Notes: generated from the sequence alone by a model not told the origin. Numbered from the stretch's first letter, positions 12,623 through 24,800 are shown. The stretch: DNA of 64,000 nt from Onchidella celtica (GCA_963931925.1 OZ007571.1:17052033-17116032); one strand, 5' to 3'. Made by a program: numbers and translations.

Positions 12623-13361
12623 AAAATGGCTAATATTTCATATGAGCAAATCTCAATTTTCATAGAAAACGATTTTATCCTCCTTTTGATGACTTTACTC
12701 AAGAAATTTGGTCTTTCACCTTAAGCCTGATTTCGTCAGATCCACTGACAAATTTAATGTCCACCATCAAGTTCCATAAATCCTATAAAAAATATTTCAC
12801 AAGTTATCAGTTACGGTTCTTGCTTCAAGGAACGGTTTCTGACAGAGCGAGCAGTACTGAGTCTCCATCGTCTTGTCACTCTGTTTATTTCCCTCACAAC
12901 AGGTACCATGTTGTTTACACGTCTCCACCTGTAAGCGGTTAAGACGAGATTATTATTCTTCATCCATCTTTTACCGTCCTTTTAGTCTCAGTGGTTATCA
13001 AACCTTTGTCATTCCTGACACCCCAGAACCATTGCCTTCTTTTTTGGGTAAAATACGTAAAGACCGTTCCCAGAATTAAATATGGAATTGTTCCAAAAGG
13101 CAGTAAGCACTTACCAAGAAACTATCCCTATTGGCTTTGGGAGAATCAGTTGGTTGGGGATTATCAAACTTTCTGGAACCATAGGGACAAAAAAAATAAT
13201 AACTAAATAAACCCTGTCTATTGATTGAAATATGTGAGTGGATCTGACAAAATCGGGCTTAAGCTGAAAGATCAAATTCCTGAGACAACCCCTCTGAAGA
13301 GGAGGGGGGGGGGGGATTTTTCAATGGAAATTGAGATCAGCTATAACATGAAAGATTAGCA
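12623..13361. repeat. Long inverted repeat, ~120-bp arms
   Basis: The arm at 12623-12749 is complementary, imperfectly, to 13233-13361. Landmarks in both are GCTAAT-TTTCAT, ATCTCAATTT, CTTTCA-CTTAAGCC and GTCAGATCCACT. The loop is about 480 bp with no coding motif. A third GTCAGATCCAC occurs at 13439. It may be a foldback element or two oppositely inserted copies of one repeat. Confidence 0.75.
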
Positions 13362-13814
13362 TTTTTCCCCCCATTTAATTAAAATTTCAATTTTACTTTT
13401 TTAGGGAGGTATAAGAATTTTATTTAGTCCGTTTTTGTCAGATCCACCCATTATATTTAGGAGCTGTCTTGTTTCTGTTTTTTTTTTTTCAAATTATCTG
13501 TATTCAAACCTAAAAATGGTTATTTGCAGGGAGTCTAGCTGGCTCACAGATATACAATTCTTACTGGCTTTTCAGATGTAAAAGCCTAAGGCAATGATCC
13601 TCCGACAACAAAGGCCTTCAGTCTAACTGGCTTTGAGAGAATCAGTCACATGGAATTAAAGCTTAAGTGCACTCTAAAATTTTCAACAAACATGCAACGT
13701 GCTCACTACAGCTCCGAGGCAGAGAGAAGTTTCAGCCATAAAGTCACGATTCTGCACTGAGGCTGCACCGGCTGCCCCTGGCAGCGTGGTTATCTCTACT
13801 TTTTATATCTGTAA

Positions 13815-13857
13815 ATCTCTCTCTCTCTCTCTCTCGCACACACCCACAATGCGCACA

Positions 13858-13892
<35 letters not shown>

Positions 13893-14150
13893 TCTTTCTC
13901 CCTCTCGTCTCATTTCTATTTTGTTTTCTCCCGTTTCTGTTTGTCTGCCTGTCTTTCTCTCTCTTTTTTCTGTCAGTCTGACTATCCGTCTCTCTCTCTC
14001 TCTCTCTCTCTCGCTCCCATGTCCCTCTCTTTCTTTCTTTCTTTCTCTCTCTTTGGCTCTTTCCCTCTCTTTCTTTGTCTCTCTGTTTCTCTGCCTCTCT
14101 CGCTCCTTCTGTCTCTCTGTCTCTCTCTCCCACCTCGTCATCTCCCCCAG
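13815..14150. repeat. (CT)n and (CA)n low-complexity tract
   Basis: CT repeats, a (CA)n block at 13850-13890, then CTTT, CTGT and CTCT units. Long frames on both strands here are repeat artefacts. Confidence 0.95.
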
Positions 14151-15170
14151 GTTCTAGATGGGCTTTTACATAGCATTGTTTGCCAAGAAAACTGTTCCCA
14201 ACAATAAAAACTATAAACCACCTGTTAAGGCGAGAAAACCACAGTTCCTTCACAATTACCTGGATGTTTTTGTATGTGGCCTTGCCCAGGGGTCCTCAAA
14301 TATTCTGACGTTTGTGGTCTGGTAGTGATGTTTTTACGTCCATTTCCACATGGTTAAAGCCTTTGAATTTCTATCTGGAAAATTGAAGCTCCCATAAACA
14401 TTGGATGAAAATCAATTTATATTAATATTGCCATATAAAGTGACAGGAAATATAGATTGATGAATAGGGACTGGTTCTTTCTTTATCATTTAACATCAGG
14501 CCAAAATAAAATGCAAATTTTTATAAAAGGAAAAACTATGGCCAGTGGAAAAATTTCACAGTAGAATATCAGACTATCTGACGGGAGTCAGGCTGATGGT
14601 TATGATTAATTTTCTCTTCAGATTTTAAACGTATTTGTATATTTGGCTTCGAAACTGATCTTTTTTGGTAGTGCTAACTATCGTGTCAAGAAGAATATCT
14701 ATAAAATTTTGAACTTTCAACGACTTTGAATTATTCTTCTCGTCTCATGGTTGTATTTTTTTTTTTCAGGATTAGAGCTTATCAGGTAGATGGAAAAACT
14801 TTCTGCCGACACAAACTATCGTTCTTGCATTGCCTTGCCATCTGGCGGTAATGGGGTCATTTAACCGGAATACAGCTATCACCGCTGTTCGAAGTATTAT
14901 GTCTACTACATCGGGAAAGAAGGGAGGAAGGAAGGGAGGGAGGAAGGAAGGAAGGAAGGAAGCAGGGCCTCTCAAGGCAACAAGTCAACTCATTCCTTCC
15001 TTTCGGAAACGTTTGTGACGTGATAGACAAACTTAAAGGAGCCTGGGATTTGGAAAGTGTGTTGACGATTGCTGTGTCCTGACATATGGGAATGTTACTC
15101 CACTGAATTGGTTTGTTCCGTGAAGTTCTTGAATAAAATGCCGTGTGGCGTGGTACTTGAGTTTTGTTAT
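14151..15170. other. Non-coding, with possible hAT-type end and (GGAA)n
   Basis: CAGGGGTCCTCAAATATTCTG near 14287 resembles a hAT terminus, but I found no partner end. A GGAA/GGGA repeat lies at 14917-14961. No gene seen. Confidence 0.45.
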
Positions 15171-15477
15171 TAAATCTACTAACCGGCCCAGGCAGCGTGA
15201 TTTTTTTTTCCCGTACGAGCTTTAGCAAATTGAGGAGCGGGGCAGCAACAGACCCCCAAACACAGGACAGCTCCAACATATCCCAGGGATTTTCGGTGAC
15301 GTTCAGAGTCATATCAGGCACAGTCCAGAGATTGCAGGACCCATGGGCAGTGTTCGAATGGACGAGAAAACCCTAAGCCGATGACCTGTGTTTAGGGGTG
15401 TGTTGCTGCCCCGCTCCTGAATTTGCTAAAGCTCGGACGGAAAAAAATTCACTCGCCCGGGCCAGATAAATCTAGTA
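15171..15477. mobile_element. Long-TIR foldback element (Mutator-like or similar)
   Basis: Arms of about 85 bp (15183-15270 and 15385-15465) are inverted copies. Both contain GAGCTTTAGCAAATT, GGAGCGGGGCAGCAACA and AAACACAGG. The loop is about 115 bp. Flanking TAAATCTACTA (15171-15181) and TAAATCTAGTA (15467-15477) look like a 9-11 bp target-site duplication with one mismatch. Long TIRs with a 9-11 bp duplication suit Mutator-like elements, but the superfamily is inference. Confidence 0.8.
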
Positions 15478-16261
15478 GATGTTCCTTGTACTAAGCCCAG
15501 CTGTAGATCTAGATCTGGCTCACATTAATAATGGCACTTGGATTCGATAGTAAAGACTAATGAATTGTTGCATCACAATTTTTTGCAGAATACACAGATG
15601 TCATAAAGTTGACTTTCGGCCAGGATGTGTGAAAAGAGGGTTAGAACGCAATTTCCAGTCACACTTTTCGAGCCTGCTCTACGAGAATGCGTCTCTTATT
15701 TTGCGGGTCAAAAAATGGTGAATAAAAAATAAAGATTGAATTTTGTCAAAATATGGAAGCACCCACGTAATTTATCGTGAAAGATTTAGGCAGTGCACAA
15801 AATGTCATATTGTTTGGTGACATAGTCACGAAGTTTTAGGTGCTTTCGTGTTCATTGTAGTATGATGCTGTAAAATCTGAAATTCTCCTCACCGTTTTTT
15901 ACATTCAGGTCACCATTTCTCACTACCGTGCACTTTGCACTCTCATCTTTTCAAATCTCATTGACTCCCCTCCGGCGGGTGAAGAAAAAAAAAAAATCTC
16001 AGGTAAACACCATGTAATTGCCTTGTGCTGATAGGCTGTGAGGGATTGTTTCAGGTGACTGACAAATTACACCTCACTGTGAGAAATTCATTGTGGAAAT
16101 TAACCTGTGTTCAGTTTCTCTTTAAACTTACCCGACAGATTGTCAGGTATCAAAGTCATGATCTCAGACAACAGGTGTTTCCATTCTCTGATCCCCAAAA
16201 AACAAAGTTTGAACTGAAAAATAAAGACTTGTCCATACTGTCTGTTTTATCTGCTAGTTAA
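15478..16261. other. Non-coding; nothing recognised
   Basis: Short frames only. The one at 16025-16261 (78 codons) has no recognisable motif. Confidence 0.5.
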
Positions 16262-16462
16262 ATCTAGTCCGGTGCTCCTCAAAGTAGGGCGTGACAATTA
16301 ATTTGATGAGGTAGGGACTTCAGAATGGAACGCAGGGATTTTCGAATGAAATGTTTGTACTAACTTTGTTCGATAATGTTGGGGTGGACTTTTTTTTTTT
16401 TTTTTTGTTGAAAATTGAAATGAGGCGTGGGCCAAAAAAAGCTGAGAAACACTGATCTGGAC
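16262..16462. mobile_element. Short hAT-type MITE (185 bp)
   Basis: The left end at 16270 reads CGGTGCTCCTCAAAG. The right end, complement of 16454 inward, reads CAGTGTTTCTCAGC. Flanking octamers ATCTAGTC and ATCTGGAC match at six of eight positions; the right one fits the hAT nTnnnnAn pattern. No coding capacity. Confidence 0.55.
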
Positions 16463-16632
16463 CTATTGTTTAAAAACAAGACATAACTGTTTTGTGATGT
16501 GTAACTTCAATCTTTGTTGATTAAATCTATTACTGCGAGTGCTGTGATCCTAAAACTGGTCTCTTTGTTTTTTTAATCACGTCCAAAATGAAAAAAAAAA
16601 AAAAAAGGCAAAAAAAACAGTTGGTTTTTGCC

Positions 16633-16735
16633 AAGCCTCGCGTAAGAAATAATGGTGGAAAGATACAATAAAACGCAATGGGGAAGGAAAGACAAAACAA
16701 CTTTTCAGTGAAAAAAGTCTTTCTTCAGGCAAAGA
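16633..16735. repeat. Interspersed repeat shared with 38149
   Basis: Starts AAGCCTCGCGTAAGAAA, which is identical at 38149, and continues with weaker similarity to a CTTTCTTCAG-like end. Family unknown. Confidence 0.5.
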
Positions 16736-16841
16736 ATTTAATTACATGTTAAAAAAGAAAATTAAATAAATAAATAAGGAAGATGTCACCATCCTGTTCT
16801 GAGCCATAAAGGCTTTGAACAACTATTACGCGCGCGAGCGC

Positions 16842-17163
16842 CTGTGTGTGTGTGAGTGTGTGTGTGTGTGAGTGTGTGCGTGAGTGTGTGTGTGTGTGAG
16901 AGAGTGTTGTGTGTGAGAGAGTGTGTGTGTGAGTGTGTGTGTGTGAGAGTGTGTGTGTGTGTATGTGTGTGTGAGTGTGAGTGTGTGTGTGTGTGTATGT
17001 GTGTGAATGTATGTGTGCGAGTGTATATGTGTGTGTACGTATGTATGTGGTGGGTGGGTGTATGTGTGTGTATGTGAGTGTGTGTGTGTGTATGTGTGAG
17101 TGTGTGTGTGTGAGTGTGCATGTGTGAGTGTGTGTTTGTGAGTGTGTGTGTGTGTGTGTGTGC
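16842..17163. repeat. (GT)n microsatellite with GAGT and TATGT variants
   Basis: About 320 bp of alternating GT units, all purine-pyrimidine alternating, hence potentially Z-DNA-forming. Thr-His-rich and Cys-Val-rich frames here are artefacts. Confidence 0.97.
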
Positions 17164-17670
17164 GTCGGGGAGTACTTGTTTTCCTTCTTCATCACTTTTC
17201 CCCTGTCAGGGGTTTGCCATTAATTTGCTCACCAAATAAATAACTTTAAGACAGATCAATATTACTACTAGGCGCAATTTTTGTACCCGAGATGTGATTT
17301 CCTGTGGTAGTCAGACAGTAAATCACCGTGAAAACTATTTCCATCACGATATTGGTCTTCGATATATTTATATTAATATAGGTATGGGTTTATCTGACAG
17401 TGTCCGAAATATAGTGGACAATAAACGTCCTGGTGTGTTGGACGGCCAGTATTTCATGTTGAGAGGTCTGAATAATAAATCGTGAATAAAAAAACAAAAA
17501 ACACGTCTCCGTTTGTTCTGGTTCGGGTCCAGTTTGTGTTTAGCTCTTTATTTTAGGAGGTTCGCTGCTCTTGACAATTTATACTTCACTTTTCTTGTTA
17601 ATGTTTGTGTGTACTTTTTATGGTAGGTGGTTTCTTGTTTTTTTTTTCGTTTTTTTTTCCATATTTTGCA
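17164..17670. other. Non-coding; nothing recognised
   Basis: One 63-codon frame at 17294-17485 without recognisable motifs. T-runs at 17636-17659 border the SINE. Confidence 0.45.
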
Positions 17671-17917
17671 CAGGCCTGCTCCTCTTGATTTCCAACAGCC
17701 AAGGTATCTTTAACGTGCACAACGTGCACCCGAGCCCTCCGAGTTTTTCATCCTTATCCGAGAAGACCAGGTGCTCGATCCCACCTATCACAGGATCAGG
17801 GACAGGAATTTTTTTCCCCCCCCAAAAATTCCAGCATCCCTGCACCTACCGGGGATCGAACCCGGTACCTTTGGTATAAGAGGCGAGCACCTTGCCTCAA
17901 GACTAACGTGTACCCCG
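17671..17917 (-). mobile_element. tRNA-derived SINE, copy 3 (3'-truncated)
   Basis: On the - strand the head begins near 17917. A B box (GGTTCGATCCC, complement of 17852-17862) follows, then the CCTGTCCCTGATCCTGT segment, GAGCACCTGGTCTTCTCGG and AAAAACTCGGAGGGCTCG. It stops at the GGAGCAGGCCTG point. The C-rich linker and 3' terminal segment are missing, unlike the other copies. Confidence 0.85.
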
Positions 17918-18621
17918 GTCTAGTTCATGTGTCAACCAAGGTTTATATATAATGTGTTTGTCTGTGTTTGACCGAGTACGCTCCAACAAGTTTATGCTGT
18001 TCAATATTGATTTCCGCTTTATCATCGGGACAGGAAATGAAAACAGGTCGCAAAATCTCTGTTCGTGTATGACTCCAGTAAATCTGTTTACCATATAATT
18101 CGGCTTATCAAAATGATGATCTTGTGTGACAGGTGCTATCACACTAACTCTCGGGGTCACATACTCACAAAATTAATGATACACGACACGTTAGCGCAAT
18201 AAAACAGGTGACACATCTGTCATAAACTTTTCTTTGCTGTCGTGTACCATTCTTCTGGTAAACCTTGCCTATCCGGTGTAATATTCAACAGTATATTTAT
18301 ACAGCGGCCATTACACAGGGAAAAGCTCAGACGAATTTCAGAAGTGTTGAATCCCAAAAAGAGAATATCACTTATTATAGTTCGTAACTTCAAAACAACA
18401 GCAGCAGCAACAACAAAAGATGATAGATCACCTTATGTATTAGCTATCCACCTTTGCTCGGGCAACATCTTACCCAGTCGATAGAGCTTGAGGTCAGTTT
18501 TCGAACGGTATTGAAAGACTAATTAGTCTGTCTGATATTGGCAAAGGTTTCACATGTTAAACATTATTAAAGTATTGTTAAAGGAAGGCAGTCTTGTCGC
18601 CAGTCTTTTTGACGATTTAAA
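17918..18621. other. Non-coding; nothing recognised
   Basis: Two short frames (18242-18484 on +, 17903-18160 on -) have no recognisable motifs. Confidence 0.45.
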
Positions 18622-18994
18622 CTCCCTCTCTCTCTTTTCTCTCTTTCACTATATTTCTCTCTCCCTCTCTCTCTTTTTTCTTTCTCTCACCATGTCTCTC
18701 TCTCTCTCTCTCCCCTCTCTCTCCCTCTCTCTCTTCCCTCTCTCTCTTTCTTTCTCTCTAGCTCTTTCCCTATGTGTGTATGTGTGTCTTCCTCTCCCTC
18801 TCTTTTCATCTGTTTTCGAATCTTTATGTCTCTCTATCTCTCTCATTCTCTCTCTCTGTCTCTCTATCTCTCTCATTCTCTCTCTGTCTCTCTATCTCTC
18901 TCATTCTCTCTATCTATCTCATTCTCTCTCTCTCTCTCTGCTCTCCCTCTCTTTCTCTGTCTCTGTCTCTCTCTCTCTCTCTTTCTCTCTCTCT
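18622..18994. repeat. Polypyrimidine (CT)n-rich tract
   Basis: About 370 bp, nearly all C and T on the + strand, with a phrase of the CTCTCTATCTCTCTCATT type repeated near 18830-18925. Confidence 0.95.
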
Positions 18995-19163
18995 GAATAG
19001 GTTATCGACATTAAGCAAATAATCAGCTTCCTCTTCCACTGGAACTTTATCCTAAGCGGCGGCTGGACTGTGATTACTCGCCTTTATCACCATTTCCCCA
19101 AAGATGCTGTTGACCAGTACACATTCTAATGGACAAGTTTTGGTCAGTCTATCACAGGCCCTA

Positions 19164-19682
19164 CCACGAAACCGCACCAGAATGAAGGACCGAATTTTGA
19201 AGGACAGTAAAAAATTAAAAAATTAAAAAAAAACACTGATTTTGTCTTGAAATATATTCCTTACATTAGATACAATTTTTATAATATAAGTAAACATTTA
19301 AAAAAATCAACTCCTCTTTAATCACTAGACAAACTGAAATTCCTTCAAGGAATTCATGGGACAATAAAATTGGCAGGAAAAAGAGTTGCCGTGTGCGGTG
19401 AGTTAGCGCTCCCTAAAACTGTAGAAACGGTTTTGGCAACTTTTCAGGAGAAGTAAAAACTTATTTAAGCACAACTGGTCTAGTGATGAAGAATTTTTGC
19501 TCGTTTGCTATTCAGTTACTTTCGGGCATAGGAGTCTAGAACCAAGATCATTTGATGGGGCTTCGAATGTAGTTGAACATTTATATAAAACTCGGTTTTT
19601 TAAATATTTTTTAGTTACTACAATCTTGGGAAACGGAGACGAGTTGTAAACTTATGCGAGAACTGATGGTGCGGTTTCATGG
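19164..19682. mobile_element. TIR-bounded non-autonomous element
   Basis: Left end CCACGAAACCGCACCA at 19164 and right end complementary to CCATGAAACCGCACCA at 19682 form near-perfect ~16-bp inverted repeats with one mismatch. The interior of 519 bp has no coding frame. No clear target-site duplication was found. Its right half (19405-19645) also occurs at 31797. Confidence 0.6.
19405..19645 (+). repeat. Interspersed repeat, also at 31797
   Basis: Shares CCCTAAAACTGT/CCCCTAAGACTGT, CAACTTTTCAGGAGAAG, AGGAGTC-A, AACCAAGATC and AGTTGAACATT with 31797-32040 in the same orientation. Confidence 0.8.
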
Positions 19683-20034
19683 CAGCACGCACCAGTCATA
19701 GTTCTGTGATTTGCCTAAGCATTATTTTACAACAGGGTCAAATCACTACGACTGACCAATGACACTAAGTTCTTGTTTTTGTCAGGCTTCAACTGTCCAC
19801 GGACTGCAGGATGTACGCTAGCCCGCTGTATCGAACCATTGTGTCTCTTGAATACGCCAAGAAATCTCATGACCTAGGTCTCGGCCTGTGAGATTCCATA
19901 TAATAATTACGTCCTGTCTGGACTAACTCCGACTGGTATTATATTTACAATCAGGACAGGACACAAGAAGACACTACTGTTTCTTAATAACACTGAATTT
20001 AGCCCCAGGGGCCAACCATGAAGTAGGTAAGCTC

Positions 20035-20290
20035 AGTGGCGTAGCGTGGGTTGCCAGCGACCCGGGGCAAGGCAAGAATTGCACCCTGTGACCCGTAGAC
20101 CGTTAGCAAAGTTTATTTGCCCCGTCTTGTTGAAAAACTATGTAGAATGTTCGAACAGTGGGAAATTTTTTTTTAATGTTTATGAGTGGTGGGGGGGGGG
20201 GGTGCTGTTTATTATTACTAATTTAATTTTCCCTTTGAAATTTTGTGCCCCCATGAATTTTGCCCCCGTGGCACCGCCCTCTCTACCCCA
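20035..20290. mobile_element. CAGTGGCGTAGC-type element, diverged copy
   Basis: Its left end, CAGTGGCGTAGCGTGGGTTG, and the following GCCAGCG-CC and GGCAAGGCAAG stretches match the element at 29933. A G-run and a TTTGAAATTTTG segment are also shared in order. The right terminus has diverged and no target-site duplication was seen. Confidence 0.65.
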
Positions 20291-20889
20291 CGTCCGGGTA
20301 ATCTCGACTTCGACGGTATTTTAACCCCTCCCCTCCCCCTCGCCCTTATACGCTTTTCACCTCACCCACCCACTCCCCAGCCCACCCACCCCCCTTTTTT
20401 CTCCCCAGTGCGCGCTTACTTAGATGCCCATGCCTTGGTGGTCAGAAAATTTATAAGTGGCATTTCTGATCAGATCATTAAGTTGGCCGTTTCATCTGCA
20501 ATTTACTTTGCTGAAAAATAATTTAAAAGTAAAACTGAACTTCTTATGTCAGTGTCTTAAATTAAAAGCGTGCCTACACTACCCAGGACCGCCCCCCCCC
20601 CGGGCCACTGTTGCTTTTCATACCCTGGGGGCAATCACCACCACCCGCATCTCCCCCTCCCCCACCCCCTCCCCTTCCCGTCGGAGTGTATGCACTTTAC
20701 GAATGGCCCCCAACGCCTTGACTGTGTTCATTTTTCTTTCCCTTTGAGTCTGTTTCTTGTTTGTTTTTAATACCTCATCTGTATGCCGAGCAAATAGACC
20801 ACTTGATTACAGGATAATTTACGTGGTGAGTCTTTCTAGAGCCCAAAGACGAGCATTTGTCTGGTGTGTCTGGCGATGTCTGACACTGG
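20291..20889. other. C-rich non-coding sequence
   Basis: 20325-20410 and 20580-20690 are dominated by C-runs. Frames rich in Pro here look compositional. No gene recognised. Confidence 0.5.
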
Positions 20890-21018
20890 TTTGTTGTTGT
20901 TGTTGTTGTTGTTGTTGCTGTCTCTCTTGATGACCACCACCATGAGACTATGATGAAAGGTTTGTTTAAATCAAAATTTCAGCCACTGATTTCAGGAGAT
21001 CAACATGGTCATCATCAT

Positions 21019-21049
<31 letters not shown>

Positions 21050-21250
21050 AGCAGCATCCTCTCTCTCTCTCTCTCTCTCTCTCTTTGTGTGTGTGTTTGT
21101 GTACCCCCCTTTCCCCTCTTTCTCCCGTCTCTGCCTCGGTCTCTCTCAGGTGTCTGTCTGTCTCTCTCTCTCTATGTCTCTCTGTCTCTCTCTCTTTCTG
21201 TCTGTCTGTCTCTCTCTCTCTCAATCTCTCTGTTTCTCTCTCTCTCTTTT
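20890..21250. repeat. Compound microsatellite: (TTG)n, (CAT)n(CAG)n, (CT)n
   Basis: TTG units at 20890-20920, CAT then CAG units at 21010-21056, and a polypyrimidine tract with a GTGT block at 21058-21250. Confidence 0.95.
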
Positions 21251-21857
21251 TTTTAAATATTGAACAGTAATGGTTCATAAGACAGTAATGCAGGTCCCCA
21301 GAATCATCCACACATAAAATGACGATTCCAAGACTTTTTGCGGTTTGAATATCTCTATAATGTAAATTGTTTATCTGGTAAACTGCTGACGATTACGTGC
21401 TTCAGGAGGAATTAAATAAATGTGCTACTTTTTTTTTTCGACAAAAGGCAAAATAATGTCGTTTTGAGAGGAGGAGATGCCTGGGAGTCCCCCTTCCCCT
21501 TCCCCACCCCCCCCCCCCCCCGATTTTCCTCATCTTCCGTAGTTTAATTTACAAAGCCGAATAGCGAAAATACTGAATTGTGAACACTGTTCGGCTGCAG
21601 CGAATCATGTGTGAAATAGGACCTACTAAAGTCCCCTATCAACAGCCCTTTTAGTGATGGCCGAATAAAAAAAAAAAAAAAACATTAAAATTTGTTGGTT
21701 TTGAGAACAAACGTGATTTGAAAGCGAAGAAGCATGAGGAGGAGGTAGGGGGAAAGAGGATGATGAAAGCAATAGAGTGAGAGAAGGAGAGCACACTAAT
21801 ATTTCAATACGTGAAGGTGAATAATGTTAATGAGCCAAAGACGTAATAATACAAGTC
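21251..21857. other. Non-coding flank of the full-length LINE
   Basis: Contains a C-run at 21506-21521 and an A-run near 21667. No gene recognised. Confidence 0.5.
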
Positions 21858-21873
21858 TATATACGTGCCGATG
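21858..21873. repeat. LINE target-site duplication, left copy
   Basis: TATATACGTGCCGATG, identical to 26169-26184. Confidence 0.85.
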
Positions 21874-24800
21874 TTGGTCAGGTCAGAAAAATCTGCTACT
21901 GGTAACATGTAATCCAGTACAACCTGTTTCATGAACTGGTACGCTAGCATGGTATCAGTGGGCGTGCACCTGTCGGTGCAAACGGCCAGGGCGGAGGAGG
22001 TTTCATCTAACCCCAACGGCCACATGCTAGGGCACAATGTGACCCTCAGTACTTGAGTCCTCCATATTGGCCCTCGGTAGCGGTGTGGTCATAGGCTTGT
22101 TTGCCTAAATCACAGACGAAGAATTGAGCAAACTTCCCGGACGCAGCTTCGAAGCTGGCGGCAGCAGGCCAGTGATTGATTGATAGGGCAGATGGCAATA
22201 TACCGTCACTCTGGCCTGGATATCGTGACACAGAGCATCCACCAGTATTGGTGTTCTTTGGTTTGGGTCTTTCACCCTAGTCAGTTGGGACTGCGAGGCT
22301 GTGGAGTAGCCTACAGGCAGCCGGTCAGGCAATATGACTGTCCCTCTGGCATCCTCCTGCACCCGGATACATTTCCAGTCGTCTTGACCCTGTCTTGCCA
22401 CTTGGATAAGTTGTGTCCAGGCGAGAGAGTGAGTCTGATGTTTGCGCAGCTCTTTCTCACTAAAAACAAATTCTTTGCGCCAGTCTTAACACTCACCTCG
22501 TCTTCTTTCATCTTTGTCTCGTCTTCTTTCCTCTCAAAATTCCAACGGCGATGGGCGAGTGCGGTGGCAGCAGGTTTGGATAGACTGGAAGCTGTTAGCA
22601 CAGACCTACACGTTGGTGGCTGTGGGCTATGGTCGCTTCATCGTCGATTGAAGTGGAGGCGTGGGGAGGCAGCACCCACAGTAGCTGAGCAGCCTTATTT
22701 AAGGATAGCACTGCTCACCTCAACTGAGGAAGGGGCTAGAAAAGGTGCCCTAAAGAAAGCCCACTTCACATCACCCTGACTGGTATACCGCGACCAGTGG
22801 GGATCCCTTTTTGCGGTCGAAACAAAAAGAAATTCAGCTTACTCAGGCTAGGAGCCTGGAATATACGCACACTACAGGACAACTCTAACAACCCGGAAAG
22901 ACGCACTGCACTTATTGCCATTGAGCTCAGCAGGTACAACCTGGACATAGTGGCACTCAGTGAGACCAGACTCCCTGATAGTGGCCGACTCAAAGAGCTC
23001 AGTGGTGGATACACCTTCTTCTGGAAAGGCAAGGGTGCAGTCGAACCGAGACAGCATGGTGTTGGCTTTGCAATTAAAAATGACCTTGTCAGAAACTTGC
23101 AGTCCATGCCAATTGAAATAAATGACAGGCTAATGACACTCAGGATCCCAGTTGGGAAAAGCCAGTCAGCCACCCTCATTAGCGCATATGCGCCCACAAT
23201 GACAAACCCAGATGAAGCCGAAGACAAGTTCTATTCTGATCTAGAATCTGTCATATGCTCTGTCCCGGCAGCTGATAAGCTGATTCTCTTGGGGGACTTC
23301 AATGCTAGGGTTGGCTCCGAAATCTCAGCGTGGCCAAATGTTTTGGGCCCTCATGGAGTTGGTTCATGAAATAACAATGGGTTGCGCTTACTTACTTTGT
23401 GCGCTGAATTTGGCCTGTTCATTACCAACACAAATTTTAGTCTCCCCGTGAGAAACAGAACGTCATGGATGCATCCCCGCTCAAAGCATTGGCATCTCAT
23501 AGACTATGTCATTGTGAGGAAGACTGACAGAAAGGATGTCCTTGTAACAAAGGCGATGTGTGGTGCCGAGTGTGGAACTGACCACAGACTCATTGTTTGC
23601 CAGCTCAGACTAACATTGAGGCGCAATAGACGCCCTCAAGGGAAAGCGCCACCGAAACGCCTAAATGTTTCAAAACTCTGCTCAGCTGAGAAACAGAGCG
23701 AGCTCTCATCAGAACTCTCCTCAAAATTGGATTGCGTGACTTTTGACCCTGAGAACATTGAACAGAGCTGGACTGACCTAAATACGACTGTACACTCTTG
23801 CGCCAGCAGCACAGTTGGTTTTCCTGTCCGCAAGCACCAGGACTGGTTCAATGATAATGATAATGAAATCAAAGTGCTCATCAAAGAAAAAAATAATCTC
23901 ATCCAAGCTCACTGCAGTGACCCCTCTTCCACAGCAAAAGCTGATGCACAGCGTGTATGTAAGGGTGTACTCCAGAAGAAGCTGAGGAAAATGAAAAATG
24001 ACTGGCTTGAAGAGCGAGTAAGAGAAACTCAGAAATATGCCGACACAAACAACACTAGAAAGTTCTTTGAGAGCCTCCGAGCTGTGTTTGGACCATCCCG
24101 CTCTGGCACTACGCCACTTCTTGCGTCAGATGGTTCAACACGCATTGTTGAATTGAATGCCATAATTCAGCGTTGGGCAGAACATTTCGGAGGTGTGCTA
24201 AATCGGCCATCAAATATAAATACTGAGTCCATTGACCGCCTCCCTCAGACTCCTATTCATTCAGCTCTTGCCAAGCCATTCACAGCAAATGAGACCCGGA
24301 CTGCCACAAATCAGATGTCCTTTAACAAATCACCAGGCGTGGATTCAATTCCTGCTGAGGTGTATGCCTTCGGTGGAGAAAAGCTTATTGAAAGGTTGAC
24401 CGAGTTGTTCAATCATATGTTGAAAGCAGGGAAGCTGCCACGGGACTTCAAAGATGCTTCAATCATCCATCTGTACAAAAACAAAGGGGACAGCCAAGTC
24501 TGTGACAACCATCGGGGAATCTCTCTACTTTCAATTGCTGGCAAAATATTGGCAAGAATGCTTCTGAATCGCCTTCTTGATCACCTCTCGTCAAATGACT
24601 TGCTTCCCGAGAGCCAATGTGGCTTTCGTAAAGAGAGGGGGACGGCGGATATGATTTTTGCTGCCAGACAGATTCAGGAAAAATGCATGGAACAAAATAA
24701 AGCGCTGTATATCACATTTGTTGACCTCACAAAAGCATTTGACACAGTGTGTCGTGAAGGCCTCTGGAAAATCTTGGCGAAGTTTGGGTGTCCACCCGAG

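Noticed and set aside
16749..17195. Thr-His-rich and Cys-Val-rich frames
   Set aside because: Products of the (GT)n microsatellite.
21804..22037. Minus-strand frame with a weak cholinesterase-like look (VVLDYMLPVADFSDL, YYYVFG)
   Set aside because: It crosses the LINE's left target-site duplication, so its two halves come from different DNA. The resemblance is short and probably chance.
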